Positions 49,671 to 58,778 of a stretch of DNA of 64,000 nucleotides are shown here, in pieces; the stretch's first letter is position 1; each line of letters starts with the position of its first letter. Origin of the DNA: Streptomyces cadmiisoli (GTDB lineage: Bacteria > Actinomycetota > Actinomycetes > Streptomycetales > Streptomycetaceae). Made by a program: the position numbers and the translations under genes. Below the pieces are notes generated by a model. The model saw only the letters and a program-made list of their open reading frames with translations, was not told the DNA's origin and made no database searches. Location of the stretch: assembly GCF_003261055.1 (NCBI RefSeq), contig NZ_CP030074.1, positions 124,001 through 188,000 on the forward strand, written 5' to 3'.

Positions 49671-50066
49671 ATGCCCGGACCGGCCGCGGCGGCCCTCGGG
49701 GACCGGATCGTCGGCATCGACACGCACATCGTGCTGGTGCCCTCCCCGGGCGGCCCGGTGCCGACTCCGATGCGGCTGCCGTTTACGGGACCGATCGTGC
49801 ACGGCTGCTGCCCGACGGTGCTCATCGCCGGACGGCCCGCCGCGACCGAGGGCAGCGTGGCGCTCAACACCCCGCCGCACGTCCCGCCGACCGGTGTCTT
49901 CCAGACCCCGCCCGACAACCGGGGCACGGTGTCCCGCGGCAGTACGACGGTGTTCATCGGCGGCAAGCCGGCGGCCCGCACCGGGGACCCGGCCACGACC
50001 TGCAACGACCCCGCCGTGCAGCACACCTCGAAGGTCGTCGCGAGTTGCACTGTCCTGATCGGCTGA
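49671..50066 (+). CDS. PAAR-like spike-tip protein
   Basis: 131 residues with a PAAR-type repeat pattern: ALGDRIVGIDTHIVLVPSPG, GGPVPTPMRLPFTG, VLIAGRPAATEGSVALNTPP, VFIGGKPAARTGDPATTCND, ending VVASCTVLIG. PAAR proteins sharpen the tip of type VI or contractile-injection spikes and can carry effectors; this one has no effector extension. The ATG at 49671 follows GAGGAAGGAGACGAAC. It lies 43 bp after the membrane-protein gene in the same direction, so the two are probably cotranscribed. Confidence 0.75.
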   Translation: MPGPAAAALGDRIVGIDTHIVLVPSPGGPVPTPMRLPFTGPIVHGCCPTVLIAGRPAATEGSVALNTPPHVPPTGVFQTPPDNRGTVSRGSTTVFIGGKPAARTGDPATTCNDPAVQHTSKVVASCTVLIG

Positions 50067-50433
50067 GGCGCGCCGAGCGCCTCGGTGGACAAGTGCTCTG
50101 CTGAAGCGGGTGTCAGTCACTCGCCGAGCTGGGCGATGCGAGCGCCGCATCAGGCGTGGGAGTGGTCGGGGGCACGGAGTCGCGCCCGGCGCCGGTTCTC
50201 CAGCGACCACAACCGGTCCAAGTCGGTGGCGTCGGCTTTCTCCGGTTCAAGTTTCCCTCGGTGTTCTCGCACCATCCGTGATTTCGGCGGCTGCGAGGAC
50301 GCCACGTATCGGGATTGAACTTGTGTCCGGTCAATCGCGGGTCGCTGCTCTCCAGGGGGTTCTTCCAAGGCAGGATGGCGTGCGACGAATCTCGTCCGCC
50401 CGCCAGGGATTCTCGCTATGGAGTCAACCCGGA
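50067..50433. other. Intergenic region, one weak small ORF on the minus strand
   Basis: 367 bp before the multicopper oxidase. The minus strand has one protein-like open stretch at 50150-50368 (72 codons; part reads KADATDLDRLWSLENRRRAR), but there is no ribosome site and I do not call it a gene. The oxidase promoter should lie near 50300-50430. The region is somewhat less GC-rich than the flanks. Confidence 0.35.
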
Positions 50434-51903
50434 ATGTATTCGCGTTTCATGTGGAGTTGGTCCACCGTCGTATCTCTTCTCGCCGTCCTCGCTCTGATGT
50501 CGGGCTGTGCCGGAAGTCCGGACGTCGGCACGCACTCCCATTCGACGCCGCCACCGGCGGGCCTGGCCACGGTCTCCCCGTCGGCCGCCCTCACCGCCCC
50601 GGCCACGACCGAACTGCGTGACCCCGCACAGGTGGCGAGCAGAAACGGGCTGCTCCGCACACGCATCGTCGTCGAGCAGAAGAAGGTCGACCTGGTGGGC
50701 CGCCGCCTGTGGGCCCTGACCTACAACGGCCAGTACATGCCGCCGACGCTGCGCCTCAAGCCCGGCGACCGCATGGAGATCACGTTCGAGAACAAGCTCG
50801 ACAAGCAGACCAATCTACATGTGCACGGAATGCACGTATCACCGGCGGCGAATTCTGACAATGTCTTGCTGGCGACCGAACCGGGAAAGACCTTCCGATA
50901 CTCCTACCGTTTTCCGGAGAGCCTCGAGCCCGGCACGTACTGGTACCACCCACACCCGCACACGCAATCGGCGGCTCAGACCGCCGGTGGACTGTCCGGC
51001 ATCATCGTGGTCGACGGGCTCGACAAGTATCTGCCGCCGTCCCTGCGTGGTATCACCGAACACGTCATCGCGCTGAAGGACTTCCAGATCGTCGGTGACC
51101 GGATCAAGACCCAGGACCTGAAGATGGGCGCACCGACCACGCGGACCGTCAACGGGCAGCTCAATCCCCGGATCCGGATCCGCCCCGGTGAGACGCAGTT
51201 GTGGCGGATCGCCAACATCGGAGCCAACATCTTCTACAAAGTCGCCCTGCCGGGCCAGAAGTTCTACGTGGTGGCCCAGGACGGTTATCCGGTCAACAAG
51301 GTCTATTCGGCCGACTCGATCGTCATTCCCGCAGGTGCCCGCTACGACGTGCTCGTCCAAGGCGGCCCTGTGGGCTCCCGGGAACTGCGGACGCTCCCCT
51401 ACAACTCCGGAAAGGCCGGCAACCAGTTCCCGCAGGCGACCCTCGCGACCGTCGAGTCCGCCGGCGAGCCGATGACCCCCGAGCCCATGCCCACCACCTT
51501 CGGGCCCACCGACGACCTCGCCAAGGCTTCCGTCGCCGCCCGCAAGACGATTACATACACCGAAAACGCGGCCGGTACCCAGTTCTTCATCAACGGCAAG
51601 CAGTTCGACCACAACCGCGTCGACTTCCGGGTCAAGCTGAACACGGTTGAGGAGTGGACCATCCGTAACGACACCGACGAGGTGCACTCGTTCCACGTCC
51701 ACACCAACGACTTCCAGGTGATGAGCATCAACGGCAAACCGAAGACCAATTACGGCTTCCAGGACACCGTGGACATTCCGCCGCGCGGCACCATGGTGAT
51801 CCGGTCCCGGTTCCTGGACTATCCGGGCAGGACCGTGCTCCACTGCCACATCCTCAACCACGAGGATCTCGGCATGATGTCCGTGCTGCAGATCGAGAAG
51901 TAG
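50434..51903 (+). CDS. Lipoprotein multicopper oxidase (laccase-like)
   Basis: 489 residues. The lipoprotein signal WSTVVSLLAVLALMSGCAG places it on the outer membrane face. Copper sites are all present: NLHVHGMH and TYWYHPHPHTQ for the trinuclear centre, VHSFHVHTNDFQV, and HCHILNHEDLGMM, where Cys binds type-1 copper and the terminal Met is the axial ligand. Three cupredoxin domains fit the length. It may oxidise phenols or Cu(I) and help copper tolerance. The ATG at 50434 gives a normal signal peptide; its ribosome site is weak. It seems to be a single-gene unit. Confidence 0.85.
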   Translation: MYSRFMWSWSTVVSLLAVLALMSGCAGSPDVGTHSHSTPPPAGLATVSPSAALTAPATTELRDPAQVASRNGLLRTRIVVEQKKVDLVGRRLWALTYNGQYMPPTLRLKPGDRMEITFENKLDKQTNLHVHGMHVSPAANSDNVLLATEPGKTFRYSYRFPESLEPGTYWYHPHPHTQSAAQTAGGLSGIIVVDGLDKYLPPSLRGITEHVIALKDFQIVGDRIKTQDLKMGAPTTRTVNGQLNPRIRIRPGETQLWRIANIGANIFYKVALPGQKFYVVAQDGYPVNKVYSADSIVIPAGARYDVLVQGGPVGSRELRTLPYNSGKAGNQFPQATLATVESAGEPMTPEPMPTTFGPTDDLAKASVAARKTITYTENAAGTQFFINGKQFDHNRVDFRVKLNTVEEWTIRNDTDEVHSFHVHTNDFQVMSINGKPKTNYGFQDTVDIPPRGTMVIRSRFLDYPGRTVLHCHILNHEDLGMMSVLQIEK

Positions 51904-52121
51904 GCCGGCCCGCTGGCTCAGGTGGGGCGCCGGCTCCCGATCAGCGTGTCGGCGAAGCCCGCCGGGGCGGCGGGAGCGCACCACGGAGGGCAGACGCCTC
52001 CTCCGGCCGGAGGGGCGTACGGAGGATCCGGACTGCTGCCGCCGACTGTCTGATGACCCTTGTCGTCAGCTCAGCAGCGGATCAGAGCGTTGATCGATCA
52101 GGCGGCCGCAGGTGAAAGCCT

Positions 52122-54554
52122 TCAGCCGCGGGAGTGCAGCATGCGGCGCATCCGGTCGGCCTGCTCCAGGAGGTTCGTACGGACGACCGGGACAGCCTGC
52201 GCCGCCAGGTCTTCCGCTCGTCCCACGAAGGTCAGGTCGATACCGAACAGCGGGAAGAGCCATTTGGTGTAGGTCCTCGCCGGCACGGTTCCGCTGCGGT
52301 GGATGGTCGGCACGAGATCGAGGTAGGCCTCCGTGTGGGGCCTGAGCAAGTCGTCCTGGCCGGCGCTCCAGAACAGTGCCGCAACTGAGTGGACCGAAGC
52401 GATAGGCACCGCGCGGTCCGTCACCAGCGTCTGCCACACCGCTTTCTTCTCTGCCGCGTCCGGGGTCGCAGCGCGGACCTGGAGCCTGCTGACCCACGCT
52501 TCGGGATCCGGGTCGCGGTCGAGCAGAGCTTGAGCCTCGGCTGCGTTCGGGCTTCCGAGCTGAGCCTTGCGCACCAGTGCTCGCCACTGGAGATCAATGT
52601 CCTCCCCAGCCTCGGTCTGGAGCCACGCAACATCCTCCACCTCGGCGGCAGTGCGAGCGAAGCCACGCAACGCCGCTTTGCGGTAGGCGCCGACGCCGGA
52701 GAGGCTGCGGCACACCGCGGCCACTGCCCGCAGCAACTCGTCCCGCTCCGACTCCGGGCTCCACAGATCTGCGGCCTCGACAGCCAGGTTGAGATACGGC
52801 TCGATCACCGACGCGGACGTCTCGACAGCCAGCACTCCGGTCAGGCACTGCACAGCTTCGGCGGCTGTCGCTTCGCCGTTGATCAGCATGTCCCAGGCCG
52901 TGGTGACAGCGACACCCCGCGCGGTCGCAGTGGGCAGGCGGGCGGCGTTGCGGAAGAACGCGTCCCTGGTCGCGGCGTCAGGTCTCGTCGAGGCGAAGGT
53001 CAGGTCTTCATCGTTGACCAGATACAGGTCGGCTCCTGCCGGCAGGTCGAGCCGCGTCCGTTCGCCCGCTACCTCGACTCCGACGAGTGCCATCCGCTCA
53101 AGGCGGTCCCCTGAACGCTCGTAGGCGCCGACGGCAAGCACATGCGGGCGCGGCCGGCCACCCGGACCCTGAGCGACCAGGGCAAACCCATCTTCGTCGT
53201 GGTCAAGAGTCAGCCGGTCGGTGCCCGCTGTTTCCAGCCATCCCGCACGCCACTGGTCCAGGTCACGTCCGCTGGCGTCGGCGACCGCATCGATCAGGTC
53301 CTCCAGCGTGGTGCTGCCCCAGGCATGCGTGGCGAAGTAGCTGGTCAGACCCGCGGAGAACTCTGCCTCGCCGACATACGTCATCAACTGCTGCAGCACG
53401 GACGCGCCCTTGGGGTAGGTGATGGCGTCGAACGTCGCCGCGGCCTCGGAGACGTCGCGGACCTGCTGGCGGATCGGGTGCGTCGTCGGTCCCTGGTCCA
53501 TGAAATAGGCTTTGAGTTTCTCGCCGGCCAGATGCGCCGTCCAGGCGTCGGTGTACGACGTCACGCTCACCGCGGCCCAATTGCTCGCGAACTCCGCGAA
53601 CGCCTCATTCAGCCACAGGTCGTCCCACCAGCGCATCGTGACGATGTTGCCGAACCACATATGCGCGAGCTCGTGCAACAGGTACCGCGCGAAGATGTCC
53701 CACTCCGCCCTGGTCGGCGTGCTCCTGCGCAGGAACCAGTCCATCCAGGTGACGCAGCCGAAGTTCTCCATCGCGCCGGGGAACTCGGGCGTGAAGACCT
53801 GGTCGTACTTGTGCTGCGGAAACGGCATGCCGAACTTGCCGGCGAAGAACTCGAGCCCCTGGGTGGTCAGGGTGAACAGTTCGTCGGCGTCCCGGTCCAG
53901 GATCGAAGCCAGCGACTGCCGGGCGAAGAGCCCGAGATCATGACCAGCTCCGCTACGACGCAATTCGTAGTACGGGCCCGCATTGATCACAGTGTTGTAC
54001 GCCGCCAGCGGCGGCGTCGGCGGGAAGGTCCAGCGTCGCACCGAGCCGAGGTCTTCGATCTGCGGGTCACCGCTGTTGCTCAACACCCGCCAGCCGGCAG
54101 GAGCGGTCATGGTGAACGCCCACGGCGCCTTGAGATCCGGCTGATCGAAGCAGGCCAACACGTACCGGGCGTAGTCGGGACTGAAGTCGGTGTAGACATA
54201 CGTCTCGCCGTCGGCGGGATCGACCGCCTTGTGCACGCCCCGGCCATCGGCCGAGCACTCCGTCACCGAAACCACCGTGAGGACGTTGCGCTCGGCAAGA
54301 TCGGGCAGCGCGATCCGGCCCTCAACAGCCGACCGCAACACGACCCCGTTGAGCGTGGCGCTCTCGACCATCGCCGCACAATCGACAAAGGTCTCGGCCC
54401 CGGGCCGGTGACACGTAAAAGTGATCGTCGACGCGCACCGGACCCGCGAACCGGTCATCAACTCCGAAAGGTCCACGGCAACGTCATACCGCTCGACCGT
54501 CAGCAGGCTCGCCCGCCCCTCGGCCTCAGTTCGGGTCAGACTCCTGCCGCTCAT
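52122..54554 (-). CDS. pepN: Aminopeptidase N (M1 zinc metallopeptidase)
   Basis: 810 residues from the ATG at 54554, chosen because GAGAGGGAACGTG precedes it; an ATG 27 bases earlier is in frame but lacks a site. The substrate-anchoring motif FPGAMENFGCVTW is present, then the zinc site HELAHMWFGNIVTMRWWDDL WLNEAFAEF (HExxH-18-E). The long helical C-terminal domain follows. M1 enzymes remove N-terminal residues from peptides, usually in the cytosol; no signal peptide is visible. Its codon choice includes more A/T-ending codons than neighbouring genes, which may hint at separate ancestry. Confidence 0.9.
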   Translation of the reverse strand: MSGRSLTRTEAEGRASLLTVERYDVAVDLSELMTGSRVRCASTITFTCHRPGAETFVDCAAMVESATLNGVVLRSAVEGRIALPDLAERNVLTVVSVTECSADGRGVHKAVDPADGETYVYTDFSPDYARYVLACFDQPDLKAPWAFTMTAPAGWRVLSNSGDPQIEDLGSVRRWTFPPTPPLAAYNTVINAGPYYELRRSGAGHDLGLFARQSLASILDRDADELFTLTTQGLEFFAGKFGMPFPQHKYDQVFTPEFPGAMENFGCVTWMDWFLRRSTPTRAEWDIFARYLLHELAHMWFGNIVTMRWWDDLWLNEAFAEFASNWAAVSVTSYTDAWTAHLAGEKLKAYFMDQGPTTHPIRQQVRDVSEAAATFDAITYPKGASVLQQLMTYVGEAEFSAGLTSYFATHAWGSTTLEDLIDAVADASGRDLDQWRAGWLETAGTDRLTLDHDEDGFALVAQGPGGRPRPHVLAVGAYERSGDRLERMALVGVEVAGERTRLDLPAGADLYLVNDEDLTFASTRPDAATRDAFFRNAARLPTATARGVAVTTAWDMLINGEATAAEAVQCLTGVLAVETSASVIEPYLNLAVEAADLWSPESERDELLRAVAAVCRSLSGVGAYRKAALRGFARTAAEVEDVAWLQTEAGEDIDLQWRALVRKAQLGSPNAAEAQALLDRDPDPEAWVSRLQVRAATPDAAEKKAVWQTLVTDRAVPIASVHSVAALFWSAGQDDLLRPHTEAYLDLVPTIHRSGTVPARTYTKWLFPLFGIDLTFVGRAEDLAAQAVPVVRTNLLEQADRMRRMLHSRG

Positions 54555-55069
54555 CACGTTCCCTCTCGAAGATTCGTTCATTCGCTGCGAACCACCCGCT
54601 CAGCAGCAAGAGGCACACGTGCACCGCGTGTCTCCATCGCGTCGCCCATCGAAGGACACGACTGGTCCTTCGCCGCTACAGCTCAGCTAAAGGTCGGCTC
54701 CACGAGGGCCCCGAACCCCAGTCGCTGCCGGCGGAGGTCCAGCTGATCGGCGGCTTCCTCCCAAACCTTGGAGGACAGAGCACCCAGAAACAGTAAATGA
54801 TCGCCTTTCCGCCGAGTTTGAGCATCTCCTACTCATCCGATGCCGTGGAACCTGGTGATCACCCGATTGGGAATAGGGCGTCCAGTCGCCTGCTAGTAGG
54901 CTCGTCTGGCCTCCTCGGAAGCACCCGCTCATACCCAGAGCCGCTGCTGGAAGGCTGTGGGGACGGAAGCGTGGGTTCGCCCGTTGGCAGCGGCCGTTAC
55001 AGAACGTCACTGATCGGCGGATCTGACTCAGCTTCTCACAGAGAGGTGATCCGCATCAGACCGCCGCGT
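54555..55069. other. Intergenic, no intact gene
   Basis: 515 bp between pepN and the kinase-fold gene. The minus strand between about 54690 and 54850 has short open frames but no consistent frame, start or ribosome site; it may be the worn end of a lost gene. I see no strong hairpin or tRNA. Confidence 0.35.
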
Positions 55070-56011
55070 TCAGAACGCTCCCCAGGAGTCGCGGCCTTCG
55101 CCAGTGCGCAGTGACCGCATGCGTCGCGCGAACTCCGCGGCGTAGCGCTCGCTCGTGCCGACCTGGTGGCCGATCCACGCCACCATCATCAGCTCCCGCA
55201 GGTCGGCCAGTGTCTCGTACCCCGGCCAGTTCATGAGGTCGAAGCCGTACCGGTGGACGAACTCTGCGTACTCCGCCTTGCTGTGCCAGCCGTAACGGTC
55301 GTAGTAGATCGCGGTCAGGATCAGGTCCCACTCACGCGGGGCGAGGGTGAGCCCGTCGAGGTCGATGAGGACCGCGTGGCCGTCCCGGTGCCGGAGGACG
55401 TTCCCGATGTTGGCGTCCCCGTGGATCAGGCCGAAGGGGAGGGCAAAGTCCAGTCGGTCGTACTCCTTGGCGAGCGTGGCCGCCCGCTCCTCCAGGAAGG
55501 ACCGGTCCTCCGTGGAAACGGCGGTCAAGCCGTCCAGCGAGGCCGACAGCTTGGCCAGCGGGTCGAAGTACGGGAGACGCAACGACTCGGGTTCTTCGAG
55601 CCAGTGGAAATGGCGGAGCAGGTCGGCCAGCTCTCCGACCGTCGCGTACTCCTCGCGCTCCTGGACGCTCTCCCAGAAGGTCACCACCCGCTTGTGCACG
55701 ACCAGGGGCTGAGCGACGCCGGCCAGCACGCGCGTCGCCGGGAAGGCGACCGTCTCCAGCCATCGGGCCACGGCCACGGACCGTTCCATATCGGCGAGAA
55801 GAGCCGGGGCACGGGCGATACGGACGATGACCGGTAAGGACGCCAGCCGGTACACCGCGTTCGATCCCAAGCGCAGGAGCTCTGCCCCGGTCGGGTCCAG
55901 TCCGGCCGCCTCGCACGCCTCGCGGAGGACGCCTTCCATCCCCTCCGCCGTGAACTCCGTACCGCCGCCGTGCGCCGCCCCGCCGCTGCCCGAGTTCATG
56001 CCTTCGACCAT
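55070..56011 (-). CDS. APH/choline-kinase-fold phosphotransferase, with a TTA codon
   Basis: 313 residues. N-lobe: ELLRLGSNAVYRLASLPVIV with a P-loop-like SNAVYRL. Catalytic loop: FGLIHGDANIGNVLRHRDGH (Brenner motif HGDxxxxN), and the metal-binding Asp in VLIDLDGLTLAPREWDL. The family phosphorylates aminoglycosides, macrolides, choline, homoserine or similar; the substrate cannot be told. The codon at 55836-55834 (Leu in RLASLPV) is TTA, so translation may depend on bldA. No resistance cluster is adjacent. The start could also be the ATG at 55999. Confidence 0.8.
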   Translation of the reverse strand: MVEGMNSGSGGAAHGGGTEFTAEGMEGVLREACEAAGLDPTGAELLRLGSNAVYRLASLPVIVRIARAPALLADMERSVAVARWLETVAFPATRVLAGVAQPLVVHKRVVTFWESVQEREEYATVGELADLLRHFHWLEEPESLRLPYFDPLAKLSASLDGLTAVSTEDRSFLEERAATLAKEYDRLDFALPFGLIHGDANIGNVLRHRDGHAVLIDLDGLTLAPREWDLILTAIYYDRYGWHSKAEYAEFVHRYGFDLMNWPGYETLADLRELMMVAWIGHQVGTSERYAAEFARRMRSLRTGEGRDSWGAF

Positions 56012-56090
56012 ACGGCGCGGCCCCGACGCCGGACAGGGCGTCCACGTAATAGGGGCGTAATGAGCTTCGTCCGTGCTGCCCTATGTCGCC

Positions 56091-56179
56091 GCTCCTCCGC
56101 AGCTCAGGGCACTGTTCACCCCTCACCTACCCCTGGCGTCCGGAGCCGTGTGGGCAGGTTCGAATCCTGCCGGGGGCAC
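56091..56179 (+). pseudogene. tRNA-Arg(CCG)-like pseudogene or att remnant
   Basis: The 3' half is well kept: anticodon arm CTGGC-GTCCGGA-GCCGT (anticodon CCG, U33 present), T-arm GCAGG-TTCGAAT-CCTGC, and acceptor strand CGGGGGCA. The 5' half is damaged: GCTCCTCCGCAGCTCAGGG resembles an acceptor plus GTAGCTCAG D-arm, but the D-loop region is too long and does not fold. A truncated tRNA with intact 3' end is the usual trace of integration by a tyrosine recombinase. It lies at the border of an accessory region. Confidence 0.5.
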
Positions 56180-56389
56180 ACTGTGTAAGTGGATCAGAAG
56201 GTTGTGAGGGGGGTGGGTGCGGAGCCATTCGGAGTCCCGGGACCCACTGGTCCGGAGACCCCTATCCGGCCATCCCCCTTGGCCGTCGTGTTCTTCGGCG
56301 AGAACATCGAACCGGCTCATCTCTGCCACGGAAGCTAACAGCCCCCACTGACAACGCTTTTGTTCCTCTGGGCGGCGCTCCCGGCAGAC

Positions 56390-56537
56390 GTGCCAGAACC
56401 GTGTCAGGCAGGCGGGAAGCCACGGGGAACACCGGGGAACTCAGGCCGCACGCTTCAGGCGCCGACATCGTTCCGCCGCAAGTCAGCACGCTTCCCGCCC
56501 ATGAGGCACACGAGCTTCCCAAGCTGAGAGCGCGAGG
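56390..56537 (+). repeat. Integrase-arm/att-like repeat A
   Basis: Contains CGTGCCAGAACCGTGTCAG, GGGAAGCCACGGGGAACACC, TTCCGCCGCAAGTCAGC and ends GAGCTTCCCAAGCTGAGAGC. Repeats B and C share these blocks in order. The terminal block resembles the anticodon arm of tRNA-Gly(CCC) (loop TTCCCAA), a typical integrase crossover region. Confidence 0.5.
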
Positions 56538-56684
56538 CAAAAGGCTGGCCCGCCCTCAGTCTTCCCAAGCCTCTTCGCCACCGGGTCCCACAGTGACAGC
56601 GCTGACGCCAGTGCCGATCAGGTATCCCGACTCCGTACAACTCGGGGCAGGCCGGAGCCTCTACCCGACCCGGGGCGGTTCAAA

Positions 56685-56710
56685 GAGCCCGTCAGCAAGC
56701 TGACGGGCTC
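56685..56710. terminator. Terminator 3' of the 56743 gene
   Basis: GAGCCCGTCAGC-AA-GCTGACGGGCTC: a perfect 12-bp stem. It lies 33 bp past the minus-strand stop at 56743, with TTTG after it on that strand. Confidence 0.75.
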
Positions 56711-56742
56711 CCGCGAAAGACCGAGGCTAACCTGCCATCAGG

Positions 56743-57342
56743 TCAGATCGTCGGTGTCTCATCGACTACCTCTTTGTGCGGTTCGACAATGAACCTCCAG
56801 CCATCGCTGGGCTCCATGAACCGCACTCGGGTCGGGTAGATGTCCAAGGCGCGGCGGTCGCGGATCTGGCTGCTCGCGTTCTTCCGCCCCCGGGCCGGCT
56901 CCTCGAACAAGTCGACCTTGACATCCGGCACCGTGACGACTTCCTCACTCCAGCGCTGAACGATCCCCGCGCCGAAGGCGTCCCGGGCGGCGGAGTAGAG
57001 CGACTCCAGAGATTCCTTGTTGCCGTTGGGCACGAAGAGGGCGAGATTCAGGAGGACGCCGGCATTCTGAAGAACGTCGATTTCTTCCCCTGCCTTGTCG
57101 GCAACCCAGATCCCGGGCTCTTCGGCATTGTCCGGGAGGACGCGGATTTCCTGACCGAATATCGTCCTTGCGGTGAAGGACCCTCCCTCAAAATTCTTAC
57201 CCGGCCCCGTAAGGGAAGCCGGGGCGTAGCAGTCGAGAGGAAGGCCATCCATCTCTGCCGAGACGAAGATTCCGTCCTGGGGACTCAACTCTGAAACCTC
57301 TTCGGCCGTAAGACGTCGAGCCGTGACCTTCTCGGTATTCAC
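56743..57342 (-). CDS. Hypothetical protein
   Basis: 199 residues, no recognised family. It starts with a GTG at 57342 behind AAGGGGAA. The N-terminal part (TAEEVSELSPQDGIFVSAEM) and the middle (TARTIFGQEIRVLPDNAEEP, GIWVADKAGEEIDV) look like a beta-rich soluble domain; the C-terminus is charged and ends IVEPHKEVVDETPTI. Codon use is less GC-biased than in core genes. It lies between att-like repeats A and B, so it is probably cargo of an old integrated element. It has its own terminator. Confidence 0.65.
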   Translation of the reverse strand: MNTEKVTARRLTAEEVSELSPQDGIFVSAEMDGLPLDCYAPASLTGPGKNFEGGSFTARTIFGQEIRVLPDNAEEPGIWVADKAGEEIDVLQNAGVLLNLALFVPNGNKESLESLYSAARDAFGAGIVQRWSEEVVTVPDVKVDLFEEPARGRKNASSQIRDRRALDIYPTRVRFMEPSDGWRFIVEPHKEVVDETPTI

Positions 57343-57801
57343 GCCATTCCCCTTTTTTCGCGGCGTCCTGTGAATTCATTGAACTCTACCACGAAAACGA
57401 TCACTCAACTCCCGTTCAATTCCCCCTGGGAGAACAGCAGAAGAACCCTCCCACCGTTACCGGCGAAACGTGCCAAATGGCCAATGATGACCAATGACGA
57501 TCGCTCTGCCACATGTGCACGCCGACTTGACCAGCAAACACCGAGCTCACCAAGATTCCCGGCAAGACCCAGGGCAAGAAGAAGTAGCACGCACTGATCG
57601 AGCCCCCTGCCTGCGGGTTTTCCGTCGGTAGGGGGCTTGTCGCTGTGCTGTAGCCGTCTCTGGGCCCTCAACTGCTTGGTTGGGCCGTCACACGGCAGGA
57701 CCAGATGACTGAGTGATACAGCAGCGGCCTGCTGTAGGACCGCAGACCGAGTAACTGGTCTGGAAGGGCGTGGTGTCGGAAGTCTGGTCTAGGTTTGGCC
57801 C
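57343..57801. other. Gene remnant region with terminator
   Basis: 459 bp without an intact gene. On the plus strand a coding-like tail reads ANTELTKIPGKTQGKKK and stops at about 57587, with stops close upstream, as if the 3' end of a lost small gene. A hairpin follows at 57601-57637 (AGCCCCCT ... AGGGGGCT), which would have been its terminator. The last 100 bp should hold the promoter of the 57802 gene. Confidence 0.4.
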
Positions 57802-58548
57802 GTGACCAGCAGTCGTTCCCATGCCGGGGCGCCCCGCGAGCCTGACTTGCCGCCCTACCAGGTTGTCCTGGCGGAGACCGACTGGGGGTCGCTCCAGACG
57901 GCTTTCGGGTCCGGTGAGGACCTTCCCAGGGTTCTGACGCAACTCTTGGAGCCCGATCCCAAGGTCCAGGTCACCACCTTGTGGGAGCTGGGTGAGCTGG
58001 TCGGCCATCAGAACACCATTTACGAAGCCACCGCCCCCGCCGTCATGTACGTCGCCGGCATCCTCACCCACCCGGCGGCCATGACACGACGGCCCTATCG
58101 CGACGTCCCCATCCGCGCGACGCTGCTGGGCTGGCTGGCCTCCACGCTTCACGACGCCTCCGACGAGATCGTCGCCCGCAACAAGGAGTACTGCCCCGGC
58201 TTCCTCGCCCCGGGCACCACTGTGGCGGCCTTCCGGGAGTTGCGGCCCATGCTCTATCGGGCCGTCGCGCCCTTCCTGCGAGACAGCCACGAGGATGTGC
58301 TTGAAGCCGCCGTCATCGCCGCGCTTCTCCTCGCCGAACACCCCGCGCTCGCCTGGCACCGTGCTCACCTCGCCGTGCACGCCCGCCGCATCCTGGACGC
58401 CAGCAGCGACGACCCCAACCGTCGCGTCGCGTGGAGGGCCCTCGCAGCATGGGGTCACAATCCGCCCGGCCCGGAGCCTCTCTCGGAGGAGGCCGAGGAC
58501 TGGGGACCGCACAGTGATGGCCGCGGCGATCTCGAACCTCCCTTCTGA
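57802..58548 (+). CDS. Hypothetical protein with HEAT-like helical repeats
   Basis: 248 residues. After a short polar start (PPYQVVLAETDWGSLQTAFG) it consists of helical pairs: PRVLTQLLEPDPKVQVTTLW, ATAPAVMYVAGILTHPAAM, PIRATLLGWLASTLHDASDE, EDVLEAAVIAALLLAEHPAL, resembling HEAT/ARM repeats. An acidic tail follows. No catalytic residues or signal. Such proteins often act in protein-protein contacts and are frequent in polymorphic-toxin immunity regions, but no function is claimed. The GTG at 57802 is chosen as the first start before the protein-like part. Confidence 0.65.
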   Translation: MTSSRSHAGAPREPDLPPYQVVLAETDWGSLQTAFGSGEDLPRVLTQLLEPDPKVQVTTLWELGELVGHQNTIYEATAPAVMYVAGILTHPAAMTRRPYRDVPIRATLLGWLASTLHDASDEIVARNKEYCPGFLAPGTTVAAFRELRPMLYRAVAPFLRDSHEDVLEAAVIAALLLAEHPALAWHRAHLAVHARRILDASSDDPNRRVAWRALAAWGHNPPGPEPLSEEAEDWGPHSDGRGDLEPPF

Positions 58549-58565
58549 CCGATACGCGCACGGCA

Positions 58566-58756
58566 CATCTGCGGACCATGGCAGCAGGTGAGCGACACAC
58601 CGGCTCAAGGTCGCGCGTGCCACATCCGTGCCAGAACGGGCAGGGAACCACGGGGAATGGCGGGGACCAGGCCGTCGATCAGCCAGGCTCCGCGTCCGCT
58701 CCGCCGCAAGTCGGCCAAGCAGCCTCACGCCGAGAGCCCGAGCTTCCCAAGCTGAG
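58566..58756 (+). repeat. Integrase-arm/att-like repeat B
   Basis: Starts CATCTGCGGACCATGGCAGC, continues with CGTGCCAGAACGGGCAGGGA, CCACGGGGAATGGCGGGGAC, CTCCGCCGCAAGTCGGC and ends GAGCTTCCCAAGCTGAG at 58740-58756. Same block order as A and C. The end matches the tRNA-Gly-like core of A exactly over 17 bp. Confidence 0.5.
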
Positions 58757-58778
58757 GTTTCAACGCTGACGTGGCCCG

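Noticed and set aside
50150..50368. A 72-codon minus-strand gene before the multicopper oxidase
   Set aside because: Part of it looks protein-like, but there is no ribosome site or family motif, so it was kept only as a note in the intergenic entry.
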